Shown here: piece by piece, positions 8,403 to 15,917 of the stretch
How the letters are laid out: each line of letters opens with the position of its first letter
Numbering within the stretch: the stretch's first letter is position 1
Source of the DNA: Lachnospiraceae bacterium UBA7093
GTDB taxonomy: Bacteria; Bacillota; Clostridia; Lachnospirales; Lachnospiraceae
NCBI GenBank assembly: GCA_002492465.1
Contig: DKYT01000004.1
Span: 131,019 to 170,039 of the forward strand
Direction of reading: 5' to 3'
Length of the DNA: 39,021 bases
The notes under the pieces: model-generated
Databases searched by the model: none
The model's input: the letters and a program-made list of their open reading frames with translations, nothing else
What the model was told of the DNA's origin: nothing
Translations under genes and position numbers: made by a program

Positions 8403-8464
8403 TAGATGCGGCGGCAGTTGCAAATGCCGGAAAATGTAAACACTGTTTTGAAACGGAGGTACCT

Positions 8465-9868
8465 ATGGAAAATCAATTTGACGTTATTATTATCGGCGCC
8501 GGACCGGGCGGTATTTTTTGCGCTTATGAGCTTCTCCATGCAAAGGAGGATTTGAAAGTATTGATCGTAGAAAAGGGGCGTTCTATCGAAAAAAGACAGT
8601 GCCCGAAGCGCGTTACAAAGCAGTGCGTAGGCTGTAAGCCCTGTTCAATCACCACCGGCTTTGCAGGAGCGGGCGCTTTTTCTGATGGCAAGCTGTCTCT
8701 TTCTCCGGATGTGGGAGGAAATCTGCCCGGCATTCTGGGCTACGACGAGACCATGAAGCTGATCGGAGAATCGGATCAGATCTATTTGAAATTTGGCGCG
8801 GATACCGACGTTTATGGAGTGGATAAGCAGAACGAGATCCGCGAGATCAGGAAAAAGGCGATTAATGCCAATTTAAAGCTGGTAGAGTGCCCTATCCGCC
8901 ATCTGGGAACGGAGGAGGGTTACAAAATATATGAAAAGCTTCAGCACCATCTGGAGGATAAAGGAGCGGTGCTTTTGTTCCAGACCATGGTAGAGGATAT
9001 TCTTGTAGAAGAAGGACGCGCCGTGGGAATCAAAACGGATAAAGGAGAAACCTTTTATGCCGGGGAGATTGTGTCCGCTGTGGGGCGTGAAGGGGCGGAC
9101 TGGTTTAAAAATAAATGCGAGGAAATCGGAATTGAAACTACGCCGGGAACGGTGGACATTGGCGTCAGGGTCGAGGTGCGGGACGAGGTTATGCAGTTCC
9201 TGAACGAAAACCTGTATGAGGCAAAGCTGATCTACCATACCCCTACTTTTGACGATAAGGTGAGAACCTTCTGCACCAATCCTTCCGGAGAGGTGGCAAC
9301 GGAATATTATGAAGGCGGTCTGGCGGTGGTCAACGGTCATGCGTATAAATCGAAGGAATTTAAGACCAATAATACCAATTTTGCCATTTTGGTGAGTAAG
9401 AATTTTACCAAGCCTTTTAAGACGCCTATTGAGTATGGCAAGCATATTGCCCAGCTTTCCAACATGCTTTGCGGAGGCAAGATTCTGGTGCAGACCTTTG
9501 GCGATTTTAAACGGGGAAGAAGGACCACGGAGGAGCGTCTGTGCCGCAACAATATTATACCTACCTTAAAGGATGCGGTGCCGGGAGATCTTTCTTTGGT
9601 ATTTCCTCATAGAATCATGGTGGATATTGAGGAGATGCTGGTTGCCCTGGATAAGATCACCCCGGGAATCGCGGCGAATGAAACCCTGCTTTACGGTGTG
9701 GAGGTAAAATTCTATTCTAACAAGGTGATTGTAAACCGGGATTTTGAAACCAGTATCCATGGACTTCGTGCCATCGGCGACGGCGCAGGGGTAACCAGAG
9801 GACTTCAGCAGGCGTCCGCCAACGGCATCAGCGTGGCGCGCAGTATTTTGAGGAAACTTGGAGCATGA
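8465..9868 (+). CDS. FAD-dependent oxidoreductase (COG2509-like)
   Basis: 467 residues, start behind CGGAGG. The N-terminus VIIIGAGPGGIFCAYELL (GxGxxG, residues 11-16) binds FAD, and the C-terminal HGLRAIGDGAGVTRGLQQASANGI closes the flavin site as in other dehydrogenases of the glutathione-reductase-like fold. A cysteine-rich segment (QCPKRVTKQCVGCKPCS) near residues 47-63 may form a redox or metal centre. The body SAVGREGADWFKN and DIGVRVEV is typical of uncharacterised FAD dehydrogenases conserved in Firmicutes and Bacteroidetes. The physiological substrate is unknown. Its stop overlaps the next gene's start (ATGA), so it is coupled to a PrsA-like foldase. Confidence 0.85.
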   Translation: MENQFDVIIIGAGPGGIFCAYELLHAKEDLKVLIVEKGRSIEKRQCPKRVTKQCVGCKPCSITTGFAGAGAFSDGKLSLSPDVGGNLPGILGYDETMKLIGESDQIYLKFGADTDVYGVDKQNEIREIRKKAINANLKLVECPIRHLGTEEGYKIYEKLQHHLEDKGAVLLFQTMVEDILVEEGRAVGIKTDKGETFYAGEIVSAVGREGADWFKNKCEEIGIETTPGTVDIGVRVEVRDEVMQFLNENLYEAKLIYHTPTFDDKVRTFCTNPSGEVATEYYEGGLAVVNGHAYKSKEFKTNNTNFAILVSKNFTKPFKTPIEYGKHIAQLSNMLCGGKILVQTFGDFKRGRRTTEERLCRNNIIPTLKDAVPGDLSLVFPHRIMVDIEEMLVALDKITPGIAANETLLYGVEVKFYSNKVIVNRDFETSIHGLRAIGDGAGVTRGLQQASANGISVARSILRKLGA

Positions 9869-10926
9869 AAAAAGTAACGGGAAAAAAAGCGGCGGCGTTT
9901 CTCCTGGGGGTGCTTCTGGTTTTAACGACAGGAGGATGTAAGAAAAACGACGCCGATACGAAGCTGGTTCTCACCACAGGATTTAAAAAAGATGAGATCT
10001 TTCGGATCGAGACTATGTCCTGTACATTGCCGGAGGTCATGGTCTATCTCACCAACACCCAGGATCAGTATGAGAGTGTGTATGGGGAGGAAATATGGAA
10101 AACCGATTTAAACGGCGTCACCCTGGAGGAAAATGTGAAGGACACGGTGCTGGCACAGCTGGCGCAGATCAAAACCATGAATCTTCTGGCGCAGCAGCAT
10201 GGGGTTTCTTTAAACCATACAGAGCAGGAGACGGTTAAGAACGCGGCGAATGCATATTTTACCTCTTTGAACCAGGCGGAGCGGGAGAGCATGAATGTTT
10301 CCCAGGAAATCATAGAGCAGCTCTATGGAGAATTTGCCCTGGCGAATAAAGTGTACGAGTATATCATTAAGGATATTAACCCTGAGATCAGTGATGACGA
10401 GGCAAGAACCATTACGGTACAGCACATTTTAATTAACACCTATGCGCTGGACGGCACCGGACAAAAGATCGAATACACGGAAAAGGCAAAAGAGGACGCC
10501 AGGGAACATGCAGAGGAGATTTTACGCCTTGCCCGGGAAGAGGGAAGCGATTTTGAAGAGCTGGTGATCCAATACAGCGAAGGGGAAAAAGGAACTCTCT
10601 CCTTCGGAAAAGGAGAGATGGAGAAGGTCTTTGAGGATACGGCATTTAATCTGGAAACCGGGGAGATCAGCGATATTGTGGAAACCCAGTATGGATACCA
10701 TATCATTAAGTGCATCAGCACCTTTAACCGGGAGGAGACCGACGCCAATAAAATTAAAATTGTGGAGAAAAGGCGGGAGGAAGTCTTTGGACAGGAATAT
10801 GATATGTTTGTAACCACCCTTACAAGGGATTTGAACGAGGAGCTTTGGAATCAGGTTTCCTTCATTCAGAACGAGCAGGTTACCACCAGAGATTTCTTTG
10901 ATATTTACAACCAATATTTCAGTTAA
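9865..10926 (+). CDS. PrsA/SurA-like peptidyl-prolyl isomerase lipoprotein
   Basis: 353 residues. A Lys-rich start, hydrophobic core and LTTGG-Cys25 make a lipobox, so the protein is exported and lipid-anchored on the outer face of the membrane. Residues ~45-170 are helical and SurA-N-like. A parvulin/PpiC domain follows (~175-290): VQHILINTY, DFEELVIQYSEGEKG, FGKGEMEKVFEDTAF and IVETQYGYHIIKCI. An ~18-residue segment after VQHILIN (ALDGTGQKIEYTEKAKED) lengthens the first loop. Proteins of this type assist folding of secreted proteins after the Sec translocon. It overlaps the FAD oxidoreductase gene; a functional link is unproven. Confidence 0.88.
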   Translation: MKKVTGKKAAAFLLGVLLVLTTGGCKKNDADTKLVLTTGFKKDEIFRIETMSCTLPEVMVYLTNTQDQYESVYGEEIWKTDLNGVTLEENVKDTVLAQLAQIKTMNLLAQQHGVSLNHTEQETVKNAANAYFTSLNQAERESMNVSQEIIEQLYGEFALANKVYEYIIKDINPEISDDEARTITVQHILINTYALDGTGQKIEYTEKAKEDAREHAEEILRLAREEGSDFEELVIQYSEGEKGTLSFGKGEMEKVFEDTAFNLETGEISDIVETQYGYHIIKCISTFNREETDANKIKIVEKRREEVFGQEYDMFVTTLTRDLNEELWNQVSFIQNEQVTTRDFFDIYNQYFS

Positions 10927-10979
10927 TAAAAATTTTAGAATTACAGAAAGCCCGTAAATACAAGAAATTTTCAAGATTA

Positions 10980-11006
10980 TTAGCACTCATTTAAATTGAG
11001 TGCTAA
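10980..11006. promoter_or_regulatory. CIRCE operator (HrcA binding site)
   Basis: TTAGCACTC and GAGTGCTAA are separated by nine bases (atttaaatt), an exact match to the CIRCE consensus. HrcA repressor binds this element and is released by heat or misfolded protein. It lies about 100 bases before htpG and just upstream of a good promoter. Confidence 0.95.
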
Positions 11007-11013
11007 TTTTGTA

Positions 11014-11042
11014 TTGACTTTTAACAAAAAGGGAATTACACT
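11014..11042 (+). promoter_or_regulatory. htpG promoter
   Basis: TTGACT and TACACT are spaced by 17 bases, starting 8 bases after the CIRCE element. Transcription would begin near 11049, leaving a leader of roughly 54 bases. The operator is upstream of the -35 rather than over the start site. Confidence 0.7.
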
Positions 11043-11102
11043 TGATTTTAGTTTCAAGATTCGCGTATCAGAGGAAAGAGTAAGAAAAAGGAGTGATTTA
11101 TC

Positions 11103-13187
11103 GTGGCAGAAAAACACGGAAACTTATCGATCAACAGTGAAAACATATTCCCGATTATTAAGAAATGGCTGTATTCCGATCATGACATTTTTTTCAGGGA
11201 ATTGATTTCCAATGGCTGCGATGCCATAACCAAGCTGAAGAAGCTGGACATGATGGGAGAATATGCGCTTCCCGAGGGATATAAGGGAAAGATACAGGTA
11301 ATGGTCAATCCGGAAGAAAAGACCCTTAAGGTTATGGATAACGGTATCGGCATGACCGCAGACGAGGTGGAGGAATATATTAACCAGATCGCCTTTTCCG
11401 GAGCAACGGATTTTATTGCAAAGTATAAAGACAAGACCAACGAGGATCAGATCATCGGTCATTTCGGACTGGGATTTTATTCCGCGTTTATGGTAGCGGA
11501 TGCGGTGCATATTGACACCCTCTCCTGGCAGGAAGGGGCAAAGCCGGTACACTGGGAATGCGACGGCGGCACGGAATTTGATATGAAGGAAGGGGACCGG
11601 GAGGAAGTAGGTACCACGATCACCCTGTTTTTAAATGAAGATGTGCTGGAGTTCTGCAATGAATACAGGGCAAGGGAGGTAATCAAAAAGTATTGTTCCT
11701 TTATGCCCACGGAAATTTACCTTTCCAAGGAGAATACCACGGAAACACAGACCGTTACCGCCGAGGAAAAGCTGGACACGGACGTTGTTTTGGAGGAGAT
11801 CAAGCCGGAGAAGGAAGAGGATCCCATAAAGTACAAGATCGTGAAAAGACCGGAGCTTTTAAATGAGACTACGCCTTTGTGGATGAAGCATCCCAATGAG
11901 TGCACAAAGGAAGAATATCTGGAATTTTACCGCAAGGTATTTCAGGATTACAAGGAGCCTCTGTTCTGGATTCATTTGAATATGGATTATCCCTTTAACT
12001 TAAAAGGTATTTTGTACTTCCCCAAGATCAATATGGAATATGAGTCCATTGAAGGGGTGATTAAGCTCTACAACAACCAGGTATTTATTGCGGATAACAT
12101 CAAAGAGGTGATCCCGGAATTTCTGATGCTGCTTAAAGGTGTGATCGATTGTCCCGACCTGCCGTTGAACGTATCCAGAAGCGCGCTGCAAAACGATGGA
12201 TTTGTAAAGAAAATCTCTGATTATATCAGCAAGAAGGTGGCGGATAAGCTTTCCGGCATGTGCAAGACGGAAAAGGAAGAGTATGATAAATACTGGGACG
12301 ATATCAGTCCGTTCATCAAGTTTGGCTGTCTGAAGGATGATAAATTCTGCGAAAAGATGACAGATTATATTCTGTTCAAGAATCTGGACGGAAAGTATCT
12401 GACCCTCCCCGAATGTCTGGAGGTGAACAAAATCGATCCGGATGAAAGCGAAGAAGAAGCCCCGGAAGAAAAAGGCGCCGAGACAGAGGTGGTGGATGCA
12501 GACGGCAATGTGGTAAGCGCCGGTTCTGATGAAAACAGCTCTGACGGAGAGGATGCCGGGGAAGAGGAAAAGAAAGAAAAGGTCATCTATTATGTAACTG
12601 ACGAGAAGCAGCAGAGCCAGTATATCAATATGTTCCGGGCGGCAAAGATGGATGCCGTTATCCTCACCCATAATATCGACCAGCCTTTTGTTTCCCAGCT
12701 GGAAGCTAAGAACGAGGGAATTAAGTTCCAGAGAATCGATGCAGATCTGACGGATACCTTTAAGGCGAAAACAAGCAAGAAGGCGGAAAAGGAACTGGAG
12801 GAAGCGGCGGAAGCAATCGGAAAGGTAATGAAGAAGGTTCTGAAAAAGGATAAAATTACCATTAAGGTTGAAAAGCTGAAAAACAAGAAAATTTCCTCTA
12901 TGATTACCCTGTCCGAGGAGAGCCGGAGAATGCAGGATATGATGAAGATGTATTCTATGCCCGGCATGGATATGGGCGGCTTTGGCAAGGAAGGGGAAAC
13001 CCTGATCCTGAATGCAAACCATCCTCTGGTGCAGTATATTATGGAGCAGACAGAAGGAGAAAATGTAAACATGATCTGCGAACAGCTGTATGATCTTGCC
13101 CTGTTGCAGCATGCGCCTCTTGAGCCGGAGGCGATGAGTAAATTTGTGGCAAGAAGCAATGATATTATGATGCTGTTGACAAAATAA
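11103..13187 (+). CDS. htpG: Molecular chaperone HtpG (bacterial Hsp90)
   Basis: 694 residues, start GTG with AAGGAG nine bases upstream. The N-terminal ATPase domain shows FRELISNGCDAITK, VMDNGIGMT and IGHFGLGFYSAFMVAD. The middle domain contains LFWIHLNMDYPFNLKGILYFPK and LPLNVSRSALQND, which carries the catalytic Arg region. The C-terminal dimerisation part ends with MCEQ-like NMICEQLYDLALLQHAPLEPEAMSKFVARSN. An acidic, low-complexity insert of about 49 residues (445-493) sits in the middle domain before VIYYVTDEKQQ and makes the protein longer than the usual ~625. HtpG is a cytoplasmic ATP-driven dimeric chaperone. Regulation by HrcA is predicted from the upstream CIRCE. Confidence 0.97.
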   Translation: MAEKHGNLSINSENIFPIIKKWLYSDHDIFFRELISNGCDAITKLKKLDMMGEYALPEGYKGKIQVMVNPEEKTLKVMDNGIGMTADEVEEYINQIAFSGATDFIAKYKDKTNEDQIIGHFGLGFYSAFMVADAVHIDTLSWQEGAKPVHWECDGGTEFDMKEGDREEVGTTITLFLNEDVLEFCNEYRAREVIKKYCSFMPTEIYLSKENTTETQTVTAEEKLDTDVVLEEIKPEKEEDPIKYKIVKRPELLNETTPLWMKHPNECTKEEYLEFYRKVFQDYKEPLFWIHLNMDYPFNLKGILYFPKINMEYESIEGVIKLYNNQVFIADNIKEVIPEFLMLLKGVIDCPDLPLNVSRSALQNDGFVKKISDYISKKVADKLSGMCKTEKEEYDKYWDDISPFIKFGCLKDDKFCEKMTDYILFKNLDGKYLTLPECLEVNKIDPDESEEEAPEEKGAETEVVDADGNVVSAGSDENSSDGEDAGEEEKKEKVIYYVTDEKQQSQYINMFRAAKMDAVILTHNIDQPFVSQLEAKNEGIKFQRIDADLTDTFKAKTSKKAEKELEEAAEAIGKVMKKVLKKDKITIKVEKLKNKKISSMITLSEESRRMQDMMKMYSMPGMDMGGFGKEGETLILNANHPLVQYIMEQTEGENVNMICEQLYDLALLQHAPLEPEAMSKFVARSNDIMMLLTK

Positions 13188-13220
13188 AAGGAAAGCCGCC
13201 TGGCGGTTACCGATTAAGTT

Positions 13221-13258
13221 ACCTCTGCATATGATATGATAAGTATATATGCAGAGGT
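13221..13258. promoter_or_regulatory. 12-bp-arm inverted repeat covering a ribosome binding site
   Basis: ACCTCTGCATAT (13221-13232) and ATATGCAGAGGT (13247-13258) are perfect complements with a 14-base gap. The right arm contains AGAGG, the ribosome binding site of the gene starting at 13264. The gap and left arm contain two overlapping TATGAT boxes. It could be a repressor operator over the promoter, or an RNA hairpin that blocks translation when transcription starts upstream. Confidence 0.65.
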
Positions 13259-13263
13259 ATTTT

Positions 13264-14529
13264 ATGCCCGAAAATATTATGCGCAGTGCCCAGGGAGAGA
13301 ACGGATATACCGGGAAGCTGCAGATCAATGTGACCTCTACTTTGGGACTTATTCCCATACAGGACGCCACCGTGACCATATCCTACAAAGGGGTACCGGA
13401 TGTGACTATAGAAAAGCTTTCTACCGATTCATCGGGGCAGACGGAAACTGTGGATTTGCCGGCGCCTCCTTTGGAGTATAGCTTAACGCCGGTGGAACAG
13501 CAGCCTTATTCCGAATACAATATACAGGTGGAGGCGCCCGGCTACGAGCCTATTGTAGTTTCAGGGACAGAAATTCTTCCCGACGTTACGGCAGTTCAGC
13601 CCATTAAACTTACGCCGGTGGAAACAACGGAAGAGGAGGAAGAGGTTATTGTGATTCCTGATCACACTTTATACGGCGAGTATCCGCCGAAAATTCCGGA
13701 GGATGAGATCAAGCCTATGGATGAGAGCGGGGAGATCGTACTGAGCCGGGTGGTGATTCCGGAATTTGTTGTGGTTCACGACGGCGTGCCCGATGATCCC
13801 ACTGCGCCTAATTACTATGTGCGTTACAGAGATTACATCAAAAATGTGGTTTCCTCAGAAATCTACGCAACCTGGCCGGAAAGCGCCATTTATGCCAATA
13901 CCCTTGTCATTATGTCCTTTACGCTGAATCGCGTATATACGGAGTGGTACAGGAATAAAGGCTACAATTTTACAATTACATCTTCAACGGCATACGACCA
14001 GAAGTGGATATACGGCAGAAACGTTTATACAAACATTGACAGGGTGGTAGACAGCGTATTTGCCAATTATTTGTCCCGTCCGGGAGTGCGCCAGCCCATC
14101 TTTACCTCCTACTGTGACGGCAGGAGGGTAACCTGTGACGGCTTAAGCCAGTGGGGATCCAAGTATTTGGGAGAAGAGGGTTATTCCGCCATTGATATTA
14201 TCCACTATTATTACGGAAGCGATATGTATATTAATACGGCGCAGAGCGTTGCCGGTGTTCCGTCCTCCTTCCCGGGATATAACCTGAACATAGGCGCTAC
14301 AGGAGATAAAGTGAGGCAGATCCAGCAGCAGCTGAACCGCATTGCCAGAAATTATCCGGCGATTCCCACGGTTACGGCGGATGGAATCTATGGTCCTGCC
14401 ACGGCAAACGCCGTAAGAACCTTCCAGGGGATCTTTAATCTGCCCCAGTCGGGGATTGTGGATTATCCTACCTGGTACAGCATTTCCAACATTTATGTGG
14501 GGGTCAGCCGGATTTCAGAACCGGGTTGA
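13264..14529 (+). CDS. SpoIID-like protein with C-terminal peptidoglycan-binding domain
   Basis: 421 residues from ATG 13264, spaced correctly from AGAGG; an earlier ATG at 13249 lies inside the palindrome and has no ribosome binding site. Residues ~12-120 form a beta-sandwich like carboxypeptidase regulatory repeats (GKLQINVTSTLGLIPIQDATVTI). An acidic linker follows, then ~180-320 resembling the SpoIID/LytB lytic domain: VVSSEIYATWPESAIYANTLVIMSFTL, TSSTAYDQKWIYG and GLSQWGSKYLGEEGYSAIDIIHYYYG. The end (IGATGDKVRQIQQQL...ADGIYGPATANAVRTFQGIFNLPQSG) is a PG_binding_1 domain. No signal peptide is visible, so export, if any, is unconventional, or it acts inside the mother cell or forespore. 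A sporulation or cortex role is inference. Confidence 0.78.
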   Translation: MPENIMRSAQGENGYTGKLQINVTSTLGLIPIQDATVTISYKGVPDVTIEKLSTDSSGQTETVDLPAPPLEYSLTPVEQQPYSEYNIQVEAPGYEPIVVSGTEILPDVTAVQPIKLTPVETTEEEEEVIVIPDHTLYGEYPPKIPEDEIKPMDESGEIVLSRVVIPEFVVVHDGVPDDPTAPNYYVRYRDYIKNVVSSEIYATWPESAIYANTLVIMSFTLNRVYTEWYRNKGYNFTITSSTAYDQKWIYGRNVYTNIDRVVDSVFANYLSRPGVRQPIFTSYCDGRRVTCDGLSQWGSKYLGEEGYSAIDIIHYYYGSDMYINTAQSVAGVPSSFPGYNLNIGATGDKVRQIQQQLNRIARNYPAIPTVTADGIYGPATANAVRTFQGIFNLPQSGIVDYPTWYSISNIYVGVSRISEPG

Positions 14530-14547
14530 TTTTATATAAAATATGTG

Positions 14548-14625
14548 ATACGTTTACTAAGAAAAACGATAAATCATGGCAGAATGATTTATGCTGGGTC
14601 AGAAAACGAAATGAGGTAAACGTAT
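14548..14625. promoter_or_regulatory. Spaced 10-bp inverted repeat flanking the lacI-type leader
   Basis: ATACGTTTAC (14548-14557) is repeated in inverse orientation as GTAAACGTAT (14616-14625), which touches the ATG of the LacI-type gene. The left copy also contains TTTACTAA, the 8-mer that recurs before the sugar ABC operon. Autoregulation by looping between two sites is a plausible reading. Confidence 0.45.
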
Positions 14626-15580
14626 GACAATCAAGGAAATTGCAGAGCAGGCAATGGTGTCTCCGGCAACCGTATCGAATGTGCTCAATCATCGTAATAA
14701 TGTAGGGGAAGAGACAAGGCAAAGGATTCTTCAAATCTGTAAGGAAATGGGCTATGATATTCATAAAGGGAAGAAAAAGAAACCTGCGGAAGACACCAAT
14801 ACGATTCTGTTTAATTTTAGTGAATATGAGCGGAATTTTTATCTCAAAATTATACATGGCATCAGCGATTATGTGTATTCCAGAGACTATGATCTGATTA
14901 TCTGCACCAACAAATCCTGTGAGAAATACATGGATCCCTCCCATACCAGCGGAACTATTATGCTGGATATGAAATGCAAAAATGATACCCTGATCCAGAA
15001 GGCAAATGAAGGGTATCCTATTGTAGCATTGGATCGAATTATGAATGTGCCAAACATCAAGAGCGTTGTAGTAAACAATTACAGTCCCATGTCAGAGTTG
15101 GTGCAGGGGCTGGTAGATAAGGGGTACAGGCGGTTTGGTTATATAGCCGGTATTGATACCTTGGATAACCAGGAGCGCTATCAGGCATTGAAGGACGTAT
15201 TACAGAAAAATGGTATTGCTTTCAGCAGGGAAAATTATTTTCTGGGAGATTATTATGAGAAGAGCGGTTATCGGTCGGCAAGGCTGATGCTGTTATCCGA
15301 TAATATTCCGGAGGTTCTGGTGTGCGCTAATGATAACATGGCAATCGGCGCCATAAAGGCGCTGAAGCAGGAGGGGCTTAGAATTCCGGATGATATTGCA
15401 GTGACAGGTTTCGACGGTACGGAGATGGCGGAGGTTATGGGGCTTACTACCGTGGACATTCCGGATTACGAGAGGGGATACCTTGCCGCCCAGTTCCTGC
15501 TTCAGAATATTGCAGGCGGCTGCAGCTTTGATGTGTTTAAAATAGCGGCAAAGGTGCATTGGAGAACTTCAACCAGATAA
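14624..15580 (+). CDS. LacI/GalR-family transcriptional regulator
   Basis: 318 residues. The N-terminal helix-turn-helix MTIKEIAEQAMVSPATVSNVLNHRNNVGEETRQRI is canonical LacI type, followed by the hinge helix region CKEMGYDIHKGKKKK. The remaining ~255 residues are a periplasmic-binding-protein-like effector domain (LKIIHGISDYVYSRDYDLIICT, PIVALDRIM, RRFGYIAGIDTLDNQERYQAL, VLVCANDNMAIGAIKAL, VTGFDGTEMAEVM). It precedes the sugar ABC and GH65 operon in the same direction and is separated from it by a terminator, so it is likely the local repressor. The effector would be a sugar or sugar phosphate from that pathway; this is inference. Confidence 0.92.
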   Translation: MTIKEIAEQAMVSPATVSNVLNHRNNVGEETRQRILQICKEMGYDIHKGKKKKPAEDTNTILFNFSEYERNFYLKIIHGISDYVYSRDYDLIICTNKSCEKYMDPSHTSGTIMLDMKCKNDTLIQKANEGYPIVALDRIMNVPNIKSVVVNNYSPMSELVQGLVDKGYRRFGYIAGIDTLDNQERYQALKDVLQKNGIAFSRENYFLGDYYEKSGYRSARLMLLSDNIPEVLVCANDNMAIGAIKALKQEGLRIPDDIAVTGFDGTEMAEVMGLTTVDIPDYERGYLAAQFLLQNIAGGCSFDVFKIAAKVHWRTSTR

Positions 15581-15616
15581 CAGGAAGGGACTTTTTATAT
15601 AAAAAAAGATAAGGTT

Positions 15617-15650
15617 AAAAAGGCAGAGAAGAAATTCCCTGTCTTTTTTT
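15617..15650 (+). terminator. Rho-independent terminator of the LacI-type gene
   Basis: AAAAAGGCAG pairs with CTGTCTTTTT (one G-T wobble), with an inner GAA/TTC pairing, and ends in seven T. It separates the regulator gene from the ABC operon. Confidence 0.75.
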
Positions 15651-15743
15651 GTGGATGTTTGCAGACACAGAGTCTGACCAACGGGTTTTGAAAAGTATCT
15701 TACGGAAATTTACTATGATATAAAATGATATTTTACAAAAATA

Positions 15744-15770
15744 TTAGTAAATATTTACATATTTTACTAA
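15744..15770. promoter_or_regulatory. Inverted TTAGTAAA/TTTACTAA pair, candidate operator
   Basis: TTAGTAAA (15744-15751) and TTTACTAA (15763-15770) face each other with an 11-base gap. The same 8-mer occurs before the LacI-type gene (14553-14560) and in the promoter spacer (15858-15865, inverted). The right-hand copy overlaps a smaller palindrome TTACT-AAA-AGTAA (15764-15776). Confidence 0.45.
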
Positions 15771-15849
15771 AAGTAATTCAAAAATACGTTATAATATACA
15801 AAAAATGCGAGTAAAAACAGTGTAAAAAGTAGAAAAACCACTACACCCA

Positions 15850-15878
15850 TTGACGAATTAGTAAAATTTATGTAAAGT
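15850..15878 (+). promoter_or_regulatory. Promoter of the sugar ABC operon
   Basis: TTGACG and TAAAGT are 17 bases apart, about 40 bases before the binding-protein start. The spacer contains one copy of TTAGTAAA, so a regulator bound there would block transcription. Confidence 0.55.
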
Positions 15879-15917
15879 ATAACTATCAAATAACTGGTCG
15901 GTACAAGGAGGTATAAA

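Larger units (their letters stand above)
15581..15917. other. AT-rich regulatory gap before the sugar ABC operon
   Basis: This 337-base gap has no credible gene. It holds, in order, the terminator of the regulator (15617-15650), a small CAGAC/GTCTG hairpin (15662-15676), an AT-rich stretch with repeated TTTAC/GTAAA words including the inverted pair at 15744-15770, a TATAAT at 15790-15795 without a clear -35, and the promoter at 15850-15878. The binding protein's AAGGAGG ends eight bases before its ATG. Confidence 0.75.

Noticed and set aside
8403..8464. CGGCA/TGCCG stem after sbcC and a CcpA-like word TGTAAACACTGTTTTG
   Set aside because: The stem has no T-run, and the word does not match the cre consensus at its central CG.
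13188..13215. CCGCC/GGCGG stem after htpG as terminator
   Set aside because: The loop would be a single base and no T-run follows.
12000..13379. Long antisense open frame over htpG, and similar ones over the scaffold gene (29020-30282) and elsewhere
   Set aside because: They lie opposite genes with clear family motifs, lack ribosome binding sites, and their products have shadow-like compositions.
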